A stretch of 64,000 nt of DNA from contig NZ_CP053941.1 of NCBI RefSeq assembly GCF_013267195.1, positions 248,001 to 312,000 of the forward strand. The letters run 5' to 3'. The translations under genes were made by a program, and so were the position numbers. Source of the stretch: Halorubrum salinarum (GTDB lineage: Archaea > Halobacteriota > Halobacteria > Halobacteriales > Haloferacaceae). Under the pieces are notes generated by a model. The model searched no databases and was not told the DNA's origin. It worked only from the letters and a program-made list of their open reading frames with translations. Below, piece by piece: positions 52,990 through 60,344 of the stretch (positions are counted from its first letter, which is position 1; each line of letters begins with the position of its first letter).

Positions 52990-53823
52990 TCACAGGCTGA
53001 CGCTGTCCGGGACGAACCGCACCGAGTCCCCCGGCCGGAGGTCGAACGCGCCGTCGCCGCGGCCGTCGTTGACGTCGCACTCCGCGTAGCCGTGGCTCCC
53101 GACCGTGACGAGGCGCTCGCCGGGCTCGACGGCGCCGAACGTCTCCGCGACCGGCGTGAGATCGCCGTCGACGCGGATCCAGTCGCGCCCGCGGACCAGG
53201 TCGCCGGGGACGTTGGTGATCACGTTGCCGAACCGGTCGATCGCGAGTACCTCGCCGTCGACGGCGGTCACCTCATCCCCCTCGTCGCGCTCGACCGTCG
53301 GCTCCGGGAAGCGGATGTCCGCGGGGTCGCTCGCGGGCGACAGGTCGTCCATGCCCGCCAGCGTCTCCGCGACCGCGTCGGCGTCGAGCGACTCGCCGTC
53401 CGTCGCCTCGTCGAGCGCCGCCCGGATCCGCGCCGCGGTCGGGGCGAACACGTCGCGGCCGTGGAACGTCTCGCTGGCGGGGTCGTCGACCGCGATGGTC
53501 CACGCCTCGACGTCGGACTCGTCGGCCGCCAGCGCCCGGGCCGGCGGCATCGCTAGGCCGTTGTCCGGGGCCACGAGGACGTGCGCGCCGGCGCGGACGA
53601 CGAGCGCGTCGCGGTCGGTCCCGACCCCGGGGTCGACCACGGCGCAGTGGACCGCCGGCGGGAACTCCGGGAGCACGAACCGGAGCCAGAAGGCCGCGGC
53701 GCGCGGGTCCCCGCGCGGCAGGTCGTGGGCCACGTCGATCAGCTCCGCGGCCGTGTGCCGGCGGATCACTCCCTTCATCGCGGCGGGGTACGGCGAGCCG
53801 AAGTCCGAGGTGAGCGTGATCAT
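52990..53823 (-). CDS. SAM hydroxide adenosyltransferase (DUF62 family)
   Basis: A 277-residue member of the DUF62 / SAM hydroxide adenosyltransferase family, which hydrolyses S-adenosylmethionine to adenosine and methionine, related to fluorinase. Landmarks: ITLTSDFGSPYPAAMKGVI at the start (substrate Asp in TSDFG), LIDVAHDLPRGDPRAAAFWL, VHCAVVDPGVGTDRDALVV, VAPDNGLAMPPA (DNG) and AIDRFGNVITNVPGDLV (catalytic Arg-Asn region). The C-terminal domain ends FGAVEPGERLVTVGSHGY. Haloarchaeal genomes often place it next to nadM, as here (123 bases). Confidence 0.87.
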   Translation of the reverse strand: MITLTSDFGSPYPAAMKGVIRRHTAAELIDVAHDLPRGDPRAAAFWLRFVLPEFPPAVHCAVVDPGVGTDRDALVVRAGAHVLVAPDNGLAMPPARALAADESDVEAWTIAVDDPASETFHGRDVFAPTAARIRAALDEATDGESLDADAVAETLAGMDDLSPASDPADIRFPEPTVERDEGDEVTAVDGEVLAIDRFGNVITNVPGDLVRGRDWIRVDGDLTPVAETFGAVEPGERLVTVGSHGYAECDVNDGRGDGAFDLRPGDSVRFVPDSVSL

Positions 53824-53946
53824 ACCGGAGACCGCGTGCGGCGGGCGGTTAAAAGGAACGGGCGTCGGTTGCGACGAGCGCCGGTTGCTACGGGCGCCGG
53901 TCGCGACCGGTCGAACGCCGCCGAGTCGGAGCCGCCGCCTCCCAGG

Positions 53947-54477
53947 CTACTGGTCCGAGGGCTCGTCGTCGTTGGAGTCGGTCTCGGCGATCCGCCGGAT
54001 GCGGTCGACGCCGTCCACCTCGCGGATCACGTCGACGACGGCGTCGGGGACCAGGTCCTCCCAGTCGCGGCCGCGGATCATGCGTTCGCGGAGCTCGGTC
54101 CCCTCCAAGACGTCACGTCGGAACATCGGGGACTGCCGCACCTCGACGCCGGCCTCCTCGAACAGGCGGACCACGAGCGGGTTGTTCGAGTACGCGACGT
54201 CGAACCGGGGGGTCATGCTCTGGACGTGGCTCACCCACACGGAGTTCCGGTCGAGGTCCTCGATGGGGACGACGTAGGTGGTGGCGTCCAGTTCCTCCAC
54301 CGCCTTCGTCACCATCATCACGCGCTCGCCGGCGGTGAAGGGGTTCCGGGTGGTGTGGGAGTCGCCGGCGGAGCCGATACCCAAGACGAGTTCGTCGACC
54401 TCCTCCGCGATCTCTTCCACCATGTGCTGGTGGCCGTCGTGAAACGGCTGATACCGGCCGATGTAGAACCCCCGCAT
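53947..54477 (-). CDS. nadM: Nicotinamide-nucleotide adenylyltransferase (NadM)
   Basis: A 176-residue archaeal NMN adenylyltransferase, which makes NAD from NMN and ATP. The nucleotidyltransferase motif GRYQPFHDGHQHMV is at residues 7-20 (the HxGH variant HDGH), with LGIGSAGDSHTTRNPFTAGE next and DVAYSNNPLVVRLFEEAGVE near 98. It also has the C-terminal helix ending in acidic residues. The start MRGFYIGRYQPF gives the usual close N-terminus. A TATA box centred 27 bases upstream is shared in the intergenic region with lonB. Confidence 0.9.
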   Translation of the reverse strand: MRGFYIGRYQPFHDGHQHMVEEIAEEVDELVLGIGSAGDSHTTRNPFTAGERVMMVTKAVEELDATTYVVPIEDLDRNSVWVSHVQSMTPRFDVAYSNNPLVVRLFEEAGVEVRQSPMFRRDVLEGTELRERMIRGRDWEDLVPDAVVDVIREVDGVDRIRRIAETDSNDDEPSDQ

Positions 54478-54500
54478 GAATCTACGTACCGTCGGCGTCA

Positions 54501-54508
54501 TTTATAAA
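54501..54508 (-). promoter_or_regulatory. TATA box for nadM
   Basis: TTTATAAA (palindromic), centred 27 bases before the nadM ATG at 54477. It lies in the 170-base divergent region with lonB. Confidence 0.6.
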
Positions 54509-54597
54509 CCCCGTGGGAACGGTCGCGCCCCCAGATCGGGTGATATACGGCTTCAAAGCGGGGTTTACTGCCCCCGGACCGGCACCGCCGGGGGGAG

Positions 54598-54609
54598 AAA
54601 GTATATCAG
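54598..54609 (+). promoter_or_regulatory. TATA box for lonB
   Basis: AAAGTATATCAG, centred about 44 bases before the lonB ATG at 54648, giving a short leader of about 18 bases. A second candidate GATATACGG lies at 54542-54550, further upstream, so lonB may have two promoters. Confidence 0.45.
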
Positions 54610-54647
54610 TAGCCGACCCTTCGTTTTCGGTAGCGACACCCGATTCT

Positions 54648-56924
54648 ATGAGCAACGAGAAGGACACGAACGACCCGACGGCCGACGACCCCGACGAACC
54701 GCCTCGCGGCGGCGTCGACGACTCGAGTCCGGCGGGGAACGGCGAGGACGCCACGCGCGGCGACCCCGAGCCCGACGACGGTCCGGCGAACGAGCCCGGC
54801 GTCGACGAGTCCGCGGACTCCGACGGGGAGTCGGCCGCGGGCCCCGACGGCGAGGACCCCTGGGACGACGGGGTCGTCGTCGACGACGACGGGTTCGAGG
54901 GGACCGACGTCGTCGGGGAAGGTCCCGACGGCGGCCGGAACGGCGACGCCGCCGAGCCGGCCGACGACGGCGACATCGACGAGCTCGGCAGCACCGTCGA
55001 GGTCGAGGGCGCCGAGATCGAGGACGACCCGGACGAGGACGACCTCCTCGGCGGGCTCAAGATCGACACGACGGCCGAGATCGAGATCCCCGACCGGCTC
55101 GTCGACCAGGTCATCGGGCAGGAGCACGCCCGCGACGTGATCATCAAGGCGGCGAAGCAGCGCCGCCACGTGATGATGATCGGCTCGCCCGGGACCGGGA
55201 AGTCGATGCTCGCGAAGGCGATGTCCGAGCTCCTCCCCAAAGAGGAGCTTCAGGACGTCCTGGTGTATCACAACCCCGACGACGGTAACAAGCCGAAGGT
55301 CCGGACGGTGCCGGCCGGCAAGGGCGACCAGATCGTCGAGGCGCACCGCGAGGAGGCGCGCAAGCGCAACCAGATGCGGTCGCTGCTGATGTGGATCATC
55401 ATCGCCGTCGTGCTGGGCTACGCGCTCATCATCGTCGGCCAGATCCTCGTCGGCATCATCGCGGCCGGCGTGGTGTACCTCGTCTTCCGCTACCTCAACC
55501 GCGGGTCGGACGCGATGATCCCGAACCTGCTGGTGAACAACGGCGACACGAAGACCGCGCCGTTCCGCGACGCGACCGGCGCGCACGCCGGCGCGCTGCT
55601 CGGCGACGTGCGGCACGACCCGTTCCAGTCCGGCGGGATGGAGACGCCCAGCCACGACCGCGTCGAGGCGGGCGCCATCCACAAGGCGAACAAGGGCGTG
55701 CTGTTCATCGACGAGATCAACACGCTGGACATCCGCAGCCAGCAGCACCTCATGACGGCGATCCAGGAGGGCGAGTTCTCGATCACGGGCCAGTCCGAGC
55801 GCTCCTCGGGCGCGATGGTCCAGACCGAGCCCGTCCCGACCGACTTCGTCATGATCGCGGCCGGGAACCTCGACGCGATGGAGAACATGCACCCGGCGCT
55901 GCGCAGCCGTATCAAGGGGTACGGCTACGAGGTGTACATGGAGGACACCATCGAGGACACCCCGGAGATGCGCCGCAAGTACGTGCGGTTCATCGCCCAG
56001 GAGGTCGCGAAGGACGGCCGCCTGCCTGAGTTCTCCGCGGAGGCCGTCGAGGAGATCATCCTCGAGGCCAAGCGCCGCTCCGGCCGGAAGGGCCACCTCA
56101 CGCTGAAGATGCGGAACCTCGGCGGGATGGTCCGCGTCGCGGGCGACATCGCCCGAGGCGAGGACGCCGACTACACGACCCGCGACCACGTGCTCCAGGC
56201 CAAGGGGCGCTCGCGGTCCATCGAACAGCAGCTCGCCGACGACTACATCGAGCGCCGGAAGGACTACGAGCTCCAGGTCTCCGACGGCTACGTCACCGGG
56301 CGCGTCAACGGCCTCGCCGTGATGGGCGAGGACTCCGGGATCATGCTCCCGGTGATGGCCGAGGTGACCCCGACCCAGAGCGGCGGGCAGGTGATCGCCA
56401 CCGGCCAGCTCCAAGAGATGGCCGAGGAGTCGGTCCAGAACGTCTCGGCGATCATCAAGAAGTTCTCCGACGAGAACATCTCCGAGAAGGACATCCACAT
56501 CCAGTTCATCCAGACGGGCCAGCAGGGCGTCGACGGCGACTCCGCGTCCATCACGGTCGCGACCGCGGTCATCTCCGCGCTGGAGGACGTCGGCGTCGAC
56601 CAGAGCCTCGCGATGACCGGCTCGCTGTCGGTCCGCGGCGACGTGCTCCCCGTCGGCGGGGTCACCCACAAGATCGAGGCGGCCGCGAAGGCCGGCTGCG
56701 ACCGGGTGATCATCCCCGCGGCCAACGAGCAGGACGTGATGATCGAAGACGAGTACGAGGAGATGATCGAGGTAATCCCGGTCTCGCACATCAGCGAGGT
56801 CCTCGATATCGCCCTCGAGGGCGAGGCCGAGAAGGACTCGCTCGTCTCCCGGCTGAAGTCGATCACGGGCTCCGCGCTGAAGGACGGCAACGTCTCCGGG
56901 CCGTCGAACCCGAGCCCGCAGTAG
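54648..56924 (+). CDS. lonB: Membrane-anchored ATP-dependent protease LonB
   Basis: A 758-residue archaeal LonB. After a 150-residue acidic N-terminal leader comes the AAA+ module with Walker A GSPGTGKSMLAKAMSEL near residue 182; two helices inserted near residue 247 (MWIIIAVVLGYALIIVGQIL and VGIIAAGVVYLVFRYL) anchor it in the membrane; Walker B is GVLFIDEINTLDIRSQQHLM near 345. The protease domain holds the catalytic Ser in VDGDSASITVATA and Lys in GVTHKIEAAAKAG. LonB degrades misfolded and regulatory membrane and soluble proteins, and is essential in Haloferax. Start ATG at 54648; earlier frame is shadow. Confidence 0.95.
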   Translation: MSNEKDTNDPTADDPDEPPRGGVDDSSPAGNGEDATRGDPEPDDGPANEPGVDESADSDGESAAGPDGEDPWDDGVVVDDDGFEGTDVVGEGPDGGRNGDAAEPADDGDIDELGSTVEVEGAEIEDDPDEDDLLGGLKIDTTAEIEIPDRLVDQVIGQEHARDVIIKAAKQRRHVMMIGSPGTGKSMLAKAMSELLPKEELQDVLVYHNPDDGNKPKVRTVPAGKGDQIVEAHREEARKRNQMRSLLMWIIIAVVLGYALIIVGQILVGIIAAGVVYLVFRYLNRGSDAMIPNLLVNNGDTKTAPFRDATGAHAGALLGDVRHDPFQSGGMETPSHDRVEAGAIHKANKGVLFIDEINTLDIRSQQHLMTAIQEGEFSITGQSERSSGAMVQTEPVPTDFVMIAAGNLDAMENMHPALRSRIKGYGYEVYMEDTIEDTPEMRRKYVRFIAQEVAKDGRLPEFSAEAVEEIILEAKRRSGRKGHLTLKMRNLGGMVRVAGDIARGEDADYTTRDHVLQAKGRSRSIEQQLADDYIERRKDYELQVSDGYVTGRVNGLAVMGEDSGIMLPVMAEVTPTQSGGQVIATGQLQEMAEESVQNVSAIIKKFSDENISEKDIHIQFIQTGQQGVDGDSASITVATAVISALEDVGVDQSLAMTGSLSVRGDVLPVGGVTHKIEAAAKAGCDRVIIPAANEQDVMIEDEYEEMIEVIPVSHISEVLDIALEGEAEKDSLVSRLKSITGSALKDGNVSGPSNPSPQ

Positions 56925-57043
56925 GCCGCTCCCCTCTCCGCGTTCTCCGCTTTCGCACTGACGAACGGCGAGCGCCGGCCCCGACGTTCCTTCCGGCCGG
57001 CCGTCGCCCCGCCCCCATCTCGGCGGGCCGTCGCCCCGCCCTC

Positions 57044-57050
57044 TTTTATC
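57044..57050 (+). promoter_or_regulatory. TATA box for the CBS-ParB gene
   Basis: TTTTATC, centred 26 bases before the ATG at 57073. Confidence 0.55.
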
Positions 57051-57072
57051 CCGGGAGCGTCTACGGCGGACG

Positions 57073-57855
57073 ATGAGCGGGAAACCGACGGTCGGGGAGT
57101 ACATGACCCGGGAGGTGGAGACGGTGAGCCCGGACGAAACGGTGGCGACCGTCGCGCGTCGCATGGCCGACAGCGACGGCCACAACGGGTTCCCGGTCAC
57201 GCAGGGCCGCACGGTGGAGGGGTTCGTCTCGGCCGGAGACCTGCTGCTCGCCGACGACGACGCCCCCGTGTTCACGGTGATGACGGAGGACCTGATCGTC
57301 GCGCATCCGGACATGAAGGTGACCGACGCCGCGCGGGTGATCCTGCGCTCCGGGATCCAGCGGCTCCCCGTCGTCGACGACGCCGACAACCTCGTCGGGA
57401 TCATCTCGAACACCGACGTGGTCCGCTCGCAGATCGAGCGCGCCACGCCCGGCAAGGTCGGGAAGCTGATGCGGACCCTCTCGCAGATCCACGGCGTCGA
57501 GCTCGACGAGGAGCGCCGCGAGGTGGCCATCGCCGACCTGACGCCGACGCAGGCGCGCGTGTACGCAGACGAGCTGGAAGGGCGGCAGTACGAGCTCGAA
57601 CACGGGCTCGCGGAGCCGCTCGTCGTCATCGACAACGGCGGCACGCTCTACCTCGCCGACGGCCATCACCGGGCCATGGCCGCCCGCGAGGGAGGCATCG
57701 AGACGATGGACGCGTACGTGATCGTCCCGCGGACCCCGATCGACCTGGGGATGGCGAAGACCGCCGAGAAGGAGGGGCTCCGCGTCGTCGGCGACATCGA
57801 GGTCGTCGACTACGCGCGCCACCCCCTCGTGGAGACGACGAAGCGACTCCAGTGA
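57073..57855 (+). CDS. CBS-pair protein fused to a ParB-like domain
   Basis: A 260-residue protein with two CBS motifs (about 8-60: GEYMTREVETVSPDETVATV and 68-120: MTEDLIVAHPDMKVTDAARV, ending RLPVVDDADNLVGII) followed by a ParB/sulfiredoxin-like domain (about 155-245) with the signature LYLADGHHRAMAAREGGIE (DGHHR) and VVDYARHPLVETTKRL at the end. CBS pairs sense adenine nucleotides; the ParB-like fold can bind CTP or ATP. The combination is found in archaea and its role is not established. It follows lonB with a 148-base gap. Confidence 0.85.
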   Translation: MSGKPTVGEYMTREVETVSPDETVATVARRMADSDGHNGFPVTQGRTVEGFVSAGDLLLADDDAPVFTVMTEDLIVAHPDMKVTDAARVILRSGIQRLPVVDDADNLVGIISNTDVVRSQIERATPGKVGKLMRTLSQIHGVELDEERREVAIADLTPTQARVYADELEGRQYELEHGLAEPLVVIDNGGTLYLADGHHRAMAAREGGIETMDAYVIVPRTPIDLGMAKTAEKEGLRVVGDIEVVDYARHPLVETTKRLQ

Positions 57856-57882
57856 GCCGTCGCGCGGAACCCCGTCCGTAGG

Positions 57883-57892
57883 CTTTTGTAAG
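57883..57892 (+). promoter_or_regulatory. TATA-like box for the small Ala/Gly protein
   Basis: CTTTTGTAAG, about 25 bases before the ATG at 57913. Confidence 0.4.
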
Positions 57893-57912
57893 TTGACGTA
57901 GACGTTCCGGGC

Positions 57913-58155
57913 ATGGGATCACGCATTCGACGCGCACTCGCTCGGGCGGCGTTGGCCGCGGTCGGCGCGGCCGCCGGCGCCGCGGTCGGCGGACTGATCA
58001 GCAGACAGGCGGCGTCCAGCGGCGGCGCCCTCGGCGCGCTCGCGGGCGCGACGATAGCGGACGTGCGCTCGGACCCGGGCGGCTTCCTCGACGCGCTCCG
58101 CTCCGACGAAGACGAGGCGCTCGACGACGCCGACGGCGCGGAGACCGCCGACTGA
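57913..58155 (+). CDS. Small Gly/Ala-rich membrane-associated protein
   Basis: An 80-residue protein. RIRRALARAALAAVGAAAGA is a positively charged start followed by a Gly/Ala-rich hydrophobic stretch (AVGGLISRQ, GALGALAGATIA), then an acidic tail (DEDEALDDADGAETAD). It may be peripheral or form a single helix pair in the membrane. No family is recognised. It has its own TATA-like box and is followed by the truncated nop5-like frame. Confidence 0.6.
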   Translation: MGSRIRRALARAALAAVGAAAGAAVGGLISRQAASSGGALGALAGATIADVRSDPGGFLDALRSDEDEALDDADGAETAD

Positions 58156-58196
58156 GGCGCTCCCCGCCGCGCCGCCGCGCGTCGGCGTTCGGGAAC

Positions 58197-58205
58197 GCCT
58201 ATACG
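58197..58205 (+). promoter_or_regulatory. TATA box for the nop5-like frame
   Basis: GCCTATACG, centred 28 bases before the ATG at 58229; shows the truncated gene keeps a normal promoter. Confidence 0.5.
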
Positions 58206-58228
58206 ACGGGAACGAGTAGCGACGGCCA

Positions 58229-58519
58229 ATGACCGACACCGACGCCGACGCGGGGTGGTTCTCGCGGTCCGACGCGGGCGACGCCGCCGACGCCGCCCGC
58301 GACCGGCTCGCGAACGGCGAGGCCGACCGGCCCCGAGACTGGCCGGCCCTCGCCGTCGAGTCCGGGTTCGCCGACTCGACCGACGACTACTACGACCGGC
58401 TCCACGAGGCGAGCGTCGCGGCGACCCGCGAGGCGGTCCGCGAGCGGGAGCGCGCCGACGACGCGCAGCTGATCCACGCGGTCCGGGCGATAAACGACAT
58501 GGCCAGAAAACTAGTATAG
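58229..58519 (+). pseudogene. NOP5/NOP56-like protein, truncated after 96 residues
   Basis: The 96 residues (WFSRSDAGDAADAARDRL, then PRDWPALAVESGFADSTDDY, YDRLHEASVAATREAVRERE, RADDAQLIHAVRAIND) match, from memory, the N-terminal part of haloarchaeal Nop5, whose full length is about three times longer and ends in a Nop domain. Nop5 is a core of C/D box RNA-guided 2'-O-methylation complexes. After MAR the frame reads KLV and stops at 58517-58519, exactly where the base composition turns A/T-rich. I interpret this as a gene cut by an inserted island; the remainder may lie beyond the window or another copy may exist elsewhere. It could also be a small gene in its own right. Confidence 0.55.
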
Positions 58520-58714
58520 AATATCTCTAAGGATGGCCTTATTCAAATCCTTCCCAACCAACAGATCCTGGCATAGATTGCTAAGTACAGGGAGTGACCC
58601 ATCATCCGTGTTGAAACCTATTCGGTACCTGTCCAGAATCGCGTGCTGGATATAGAGGGTATACTCAGCAAGATCTTGGCCACCACCCCCATATATAGAA
58701 CAAAAAGTGGTGCT
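58511..58714 (-). pseudogene. Open 67-residue frame without a start codon, possible gene remnant
   Basis: On the minus strand a frame begins after a TGA (58715-58717) and ends with TAG (58511-58513). It reads like protein: YGGGGQDLAEYTLYIQHAIL, DRYRIGFNTDDGSLPVLSNL, CQDLLVGKDLNKAILRDILY. There is no ATG or GTG start. Base composition and residue use suit a coding remnant from the island, probably the C-terminal end of a lost gene. No family is recognised. The stop overlaps the last codons of the truncated nop5-like frame on the other strand. Confidence 0.4.
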
Positions 58715-58727
58715 TCAACCGGAGATG

Positions 58728-58758
58728 GTGCACGATTTTAATATGCTTACACGTGCAC
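58728..58758. promoter_or_regulatory. Inverted repeat around a TATA-like box before the broken sensor kinase
   Basis: GTGCACG (58728-58734) and CGTGCAC (58752-58758) are perfect 7-base arms with a 17-base spacer containing TTTTAATATG (58736-58745). The box is about 35 bases before the ATG at 58776. The arrangement suggests a repressor or activator site across the core promoter. Confidence 0.4.
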
Positions 58759-58775
58759 TAGACTCATTATAATCG

Positions 58776-60212
58776 ATGGATAACGAGACAACCCACCGAG
58801 AGAATAATAATCACAAGCCAGAGTGGTATCGGACGCTCGTTGAGGAGGTAAATGATCTCGTGACGGTCGTCGATACTGACGGGACAATAACCTACGTTAG
58901 TCCGGCCATCACACGGATTCTCGGCTACGATCCCGGCGAATTGGTTGGCCACGAGGGACTCGAATTCGTCCATCCCGAGGATCGGGAGCGAAACGCCGAC
59001 GCGCTGGAGGCTGTTCTCTCAAACCCTTCCGAATCCGAGACTGTTGAAGTCCGATTCCGCCACGCCGACGGCTCGTGGCGCTGGATTGAGGCCACAATGC
59101 GGAATCGAGTTGACGACGATATCATCGATGGGATTCTGCTTAGCAGTCGAGACATTACTGAGCGAAAAGAGCACGAACGCGAAGCGCGAGAGCTTGCCGA
59201 AGAGTACGAAGCCGTTTTGAACAGCGTGGAGGACGCCATCTTTCTGATGAATGTTGAGGAAGATGGGGATGGTGTCCGATTCGAGTTTGAGCGCCTCAGC
59301 CCCTCCTATGAGCGCCAGACTGGGATTACTACCGAGGAAGTACAGGGCCAGACACCACAGGCCGTGTTCGGTGAAGAATAGGGCGCTGAGTTAGCGGCGA
59401 ACTATCACCGCTGTGTCAAGGCCGGCGAACCGATCTCGTATCAGGAGGAACTCCGGGTCAGCGAAGGAGCACGATTCTGGCAGACAAAACTTGCGCCGGT
59501 AGTCTCCGATGGTGAGATAACTCGCCTCGTTGGGGTCACTCGGAACGTGACTGAACGCGTCGAACGTGAGCGACAACTACGTCAGCAGAACGAGCGGCTC
59601 GGAGAGTTTGCGAGTGTTATCTCCCACGATTTGCGCAGTCCGCTCAACGTCGCACAGGGTCGCGCTACACTCCTTGCTGAGCAGGGAGAAAGCGAGCATC
59701 TTGATCCACTACTACAGGCGCTTGACCGGATGGAGGCGATTGTCGAGGATACGTTGACGCTTGCTCGCCAAGGTGATACAATAAGCGAAACAGAGTCGGT
59801 CAGTTTGACTAACCTCGTCGGGAAATGCTGGGCGACAGTAGACACAGGCGAGGCAACTATTGAGATTGTCGACGAAATGACCTTTCAAGCAGACCCTGAC
59901 CGGTTACGCCACGTGTTCGAGAACCTGTTCCGAAACGCTGTTGAACACGGTGGATCCGACGTGACCGTTCGTGTCGGCTGTCACAACGAACTTGGGATCT
60001 ACGTCGAAGACAATGGACCAGGAATTCCAGTCGAAAAGCGTGACGAGGTGCTCGAACCGGGACACTCGTCGGCACAGGGTGGTACTGGTTTCGGGTTAAC
60101 TATCGTAAAACGAATCGTGGAAGCCCACGGCTGGGAGCTGTCTGTAGCTAATGGAACCGATGGTGGAGCACGGTTTGAGTTCGAGATGTCTGAACAAGGA
60201 GAGTTCGTGTAA
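58776..60212 (+). pseudogene. PAS-domain histidine kinase broken by an in-frame TAG
   Basis: One frame of 479 codons reads as a complete sensor kinase except for TAG at 59379-59381 (codon 202). Before it: a PAS domain (TLVEEVNDLVTVVDTDGTIT, LGYDPGELVGHEGLEFVHPE, ILLSSRDITERKEHEREA) and the start of a second. After it, in the same frame: the rest of PAS 2 (YHRCVKAGEPISYQEELRVS, LVGVTRNVTERVERER), the H-box ASVISHDLRSPLNVAQG, the N-box FENLFRNAVEHGG and G-boxes DNGPGIP and GTGFGLTIVKRIVEAHGWEL. The typical length of a PAS-PAS-HisKA-HATPase protein is retained. A single base change from TAT, TAC or similar would make the stop. A sequencing error is possible; otherwise the gene yields a 201-residue fragment. 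Confidence 0.8.
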
Positions 60213-60271
60213 GGTTATGTATAATTCCCGACCCATGATTGAGAAGTGCGACCTCAACTACTGAGCGCAGC

Positions 60272-60287
60272 GATTTCAACAGAGCCA
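60272..60287 (+). repeat. Direct repeat GATTTCAACAGAGCCA, left copy
   Basis: GATTTCAACAGAGCCA at 60272-60287; a near-identical copy GATTTCGACAGAGCCA is at 62484-62499, 15 of 16 bases equal, same orientation. The two flank the intact histidine kinase. The string resembles the ends of haloarchaeal insertion sequences as I remember them, unverified. Each copy is preceded by AGCGC. Confidence 0.4.
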
Positions 60288-60344
60288 AAACTTTAGTCTG
60301 CTTGGGCAAGTCGTCGTTTTGAGACCTGAGGTGCGAGACAAATC

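Noticed and set aside
59379-59381. TAG as a pyrrolysine codon
   Set aside because: To my knowledge ordinary halobacteria lack the pyrrolysine system, the site is not near a kinase active residue, and nothing in the window supports it. A nonsense change is simpler.
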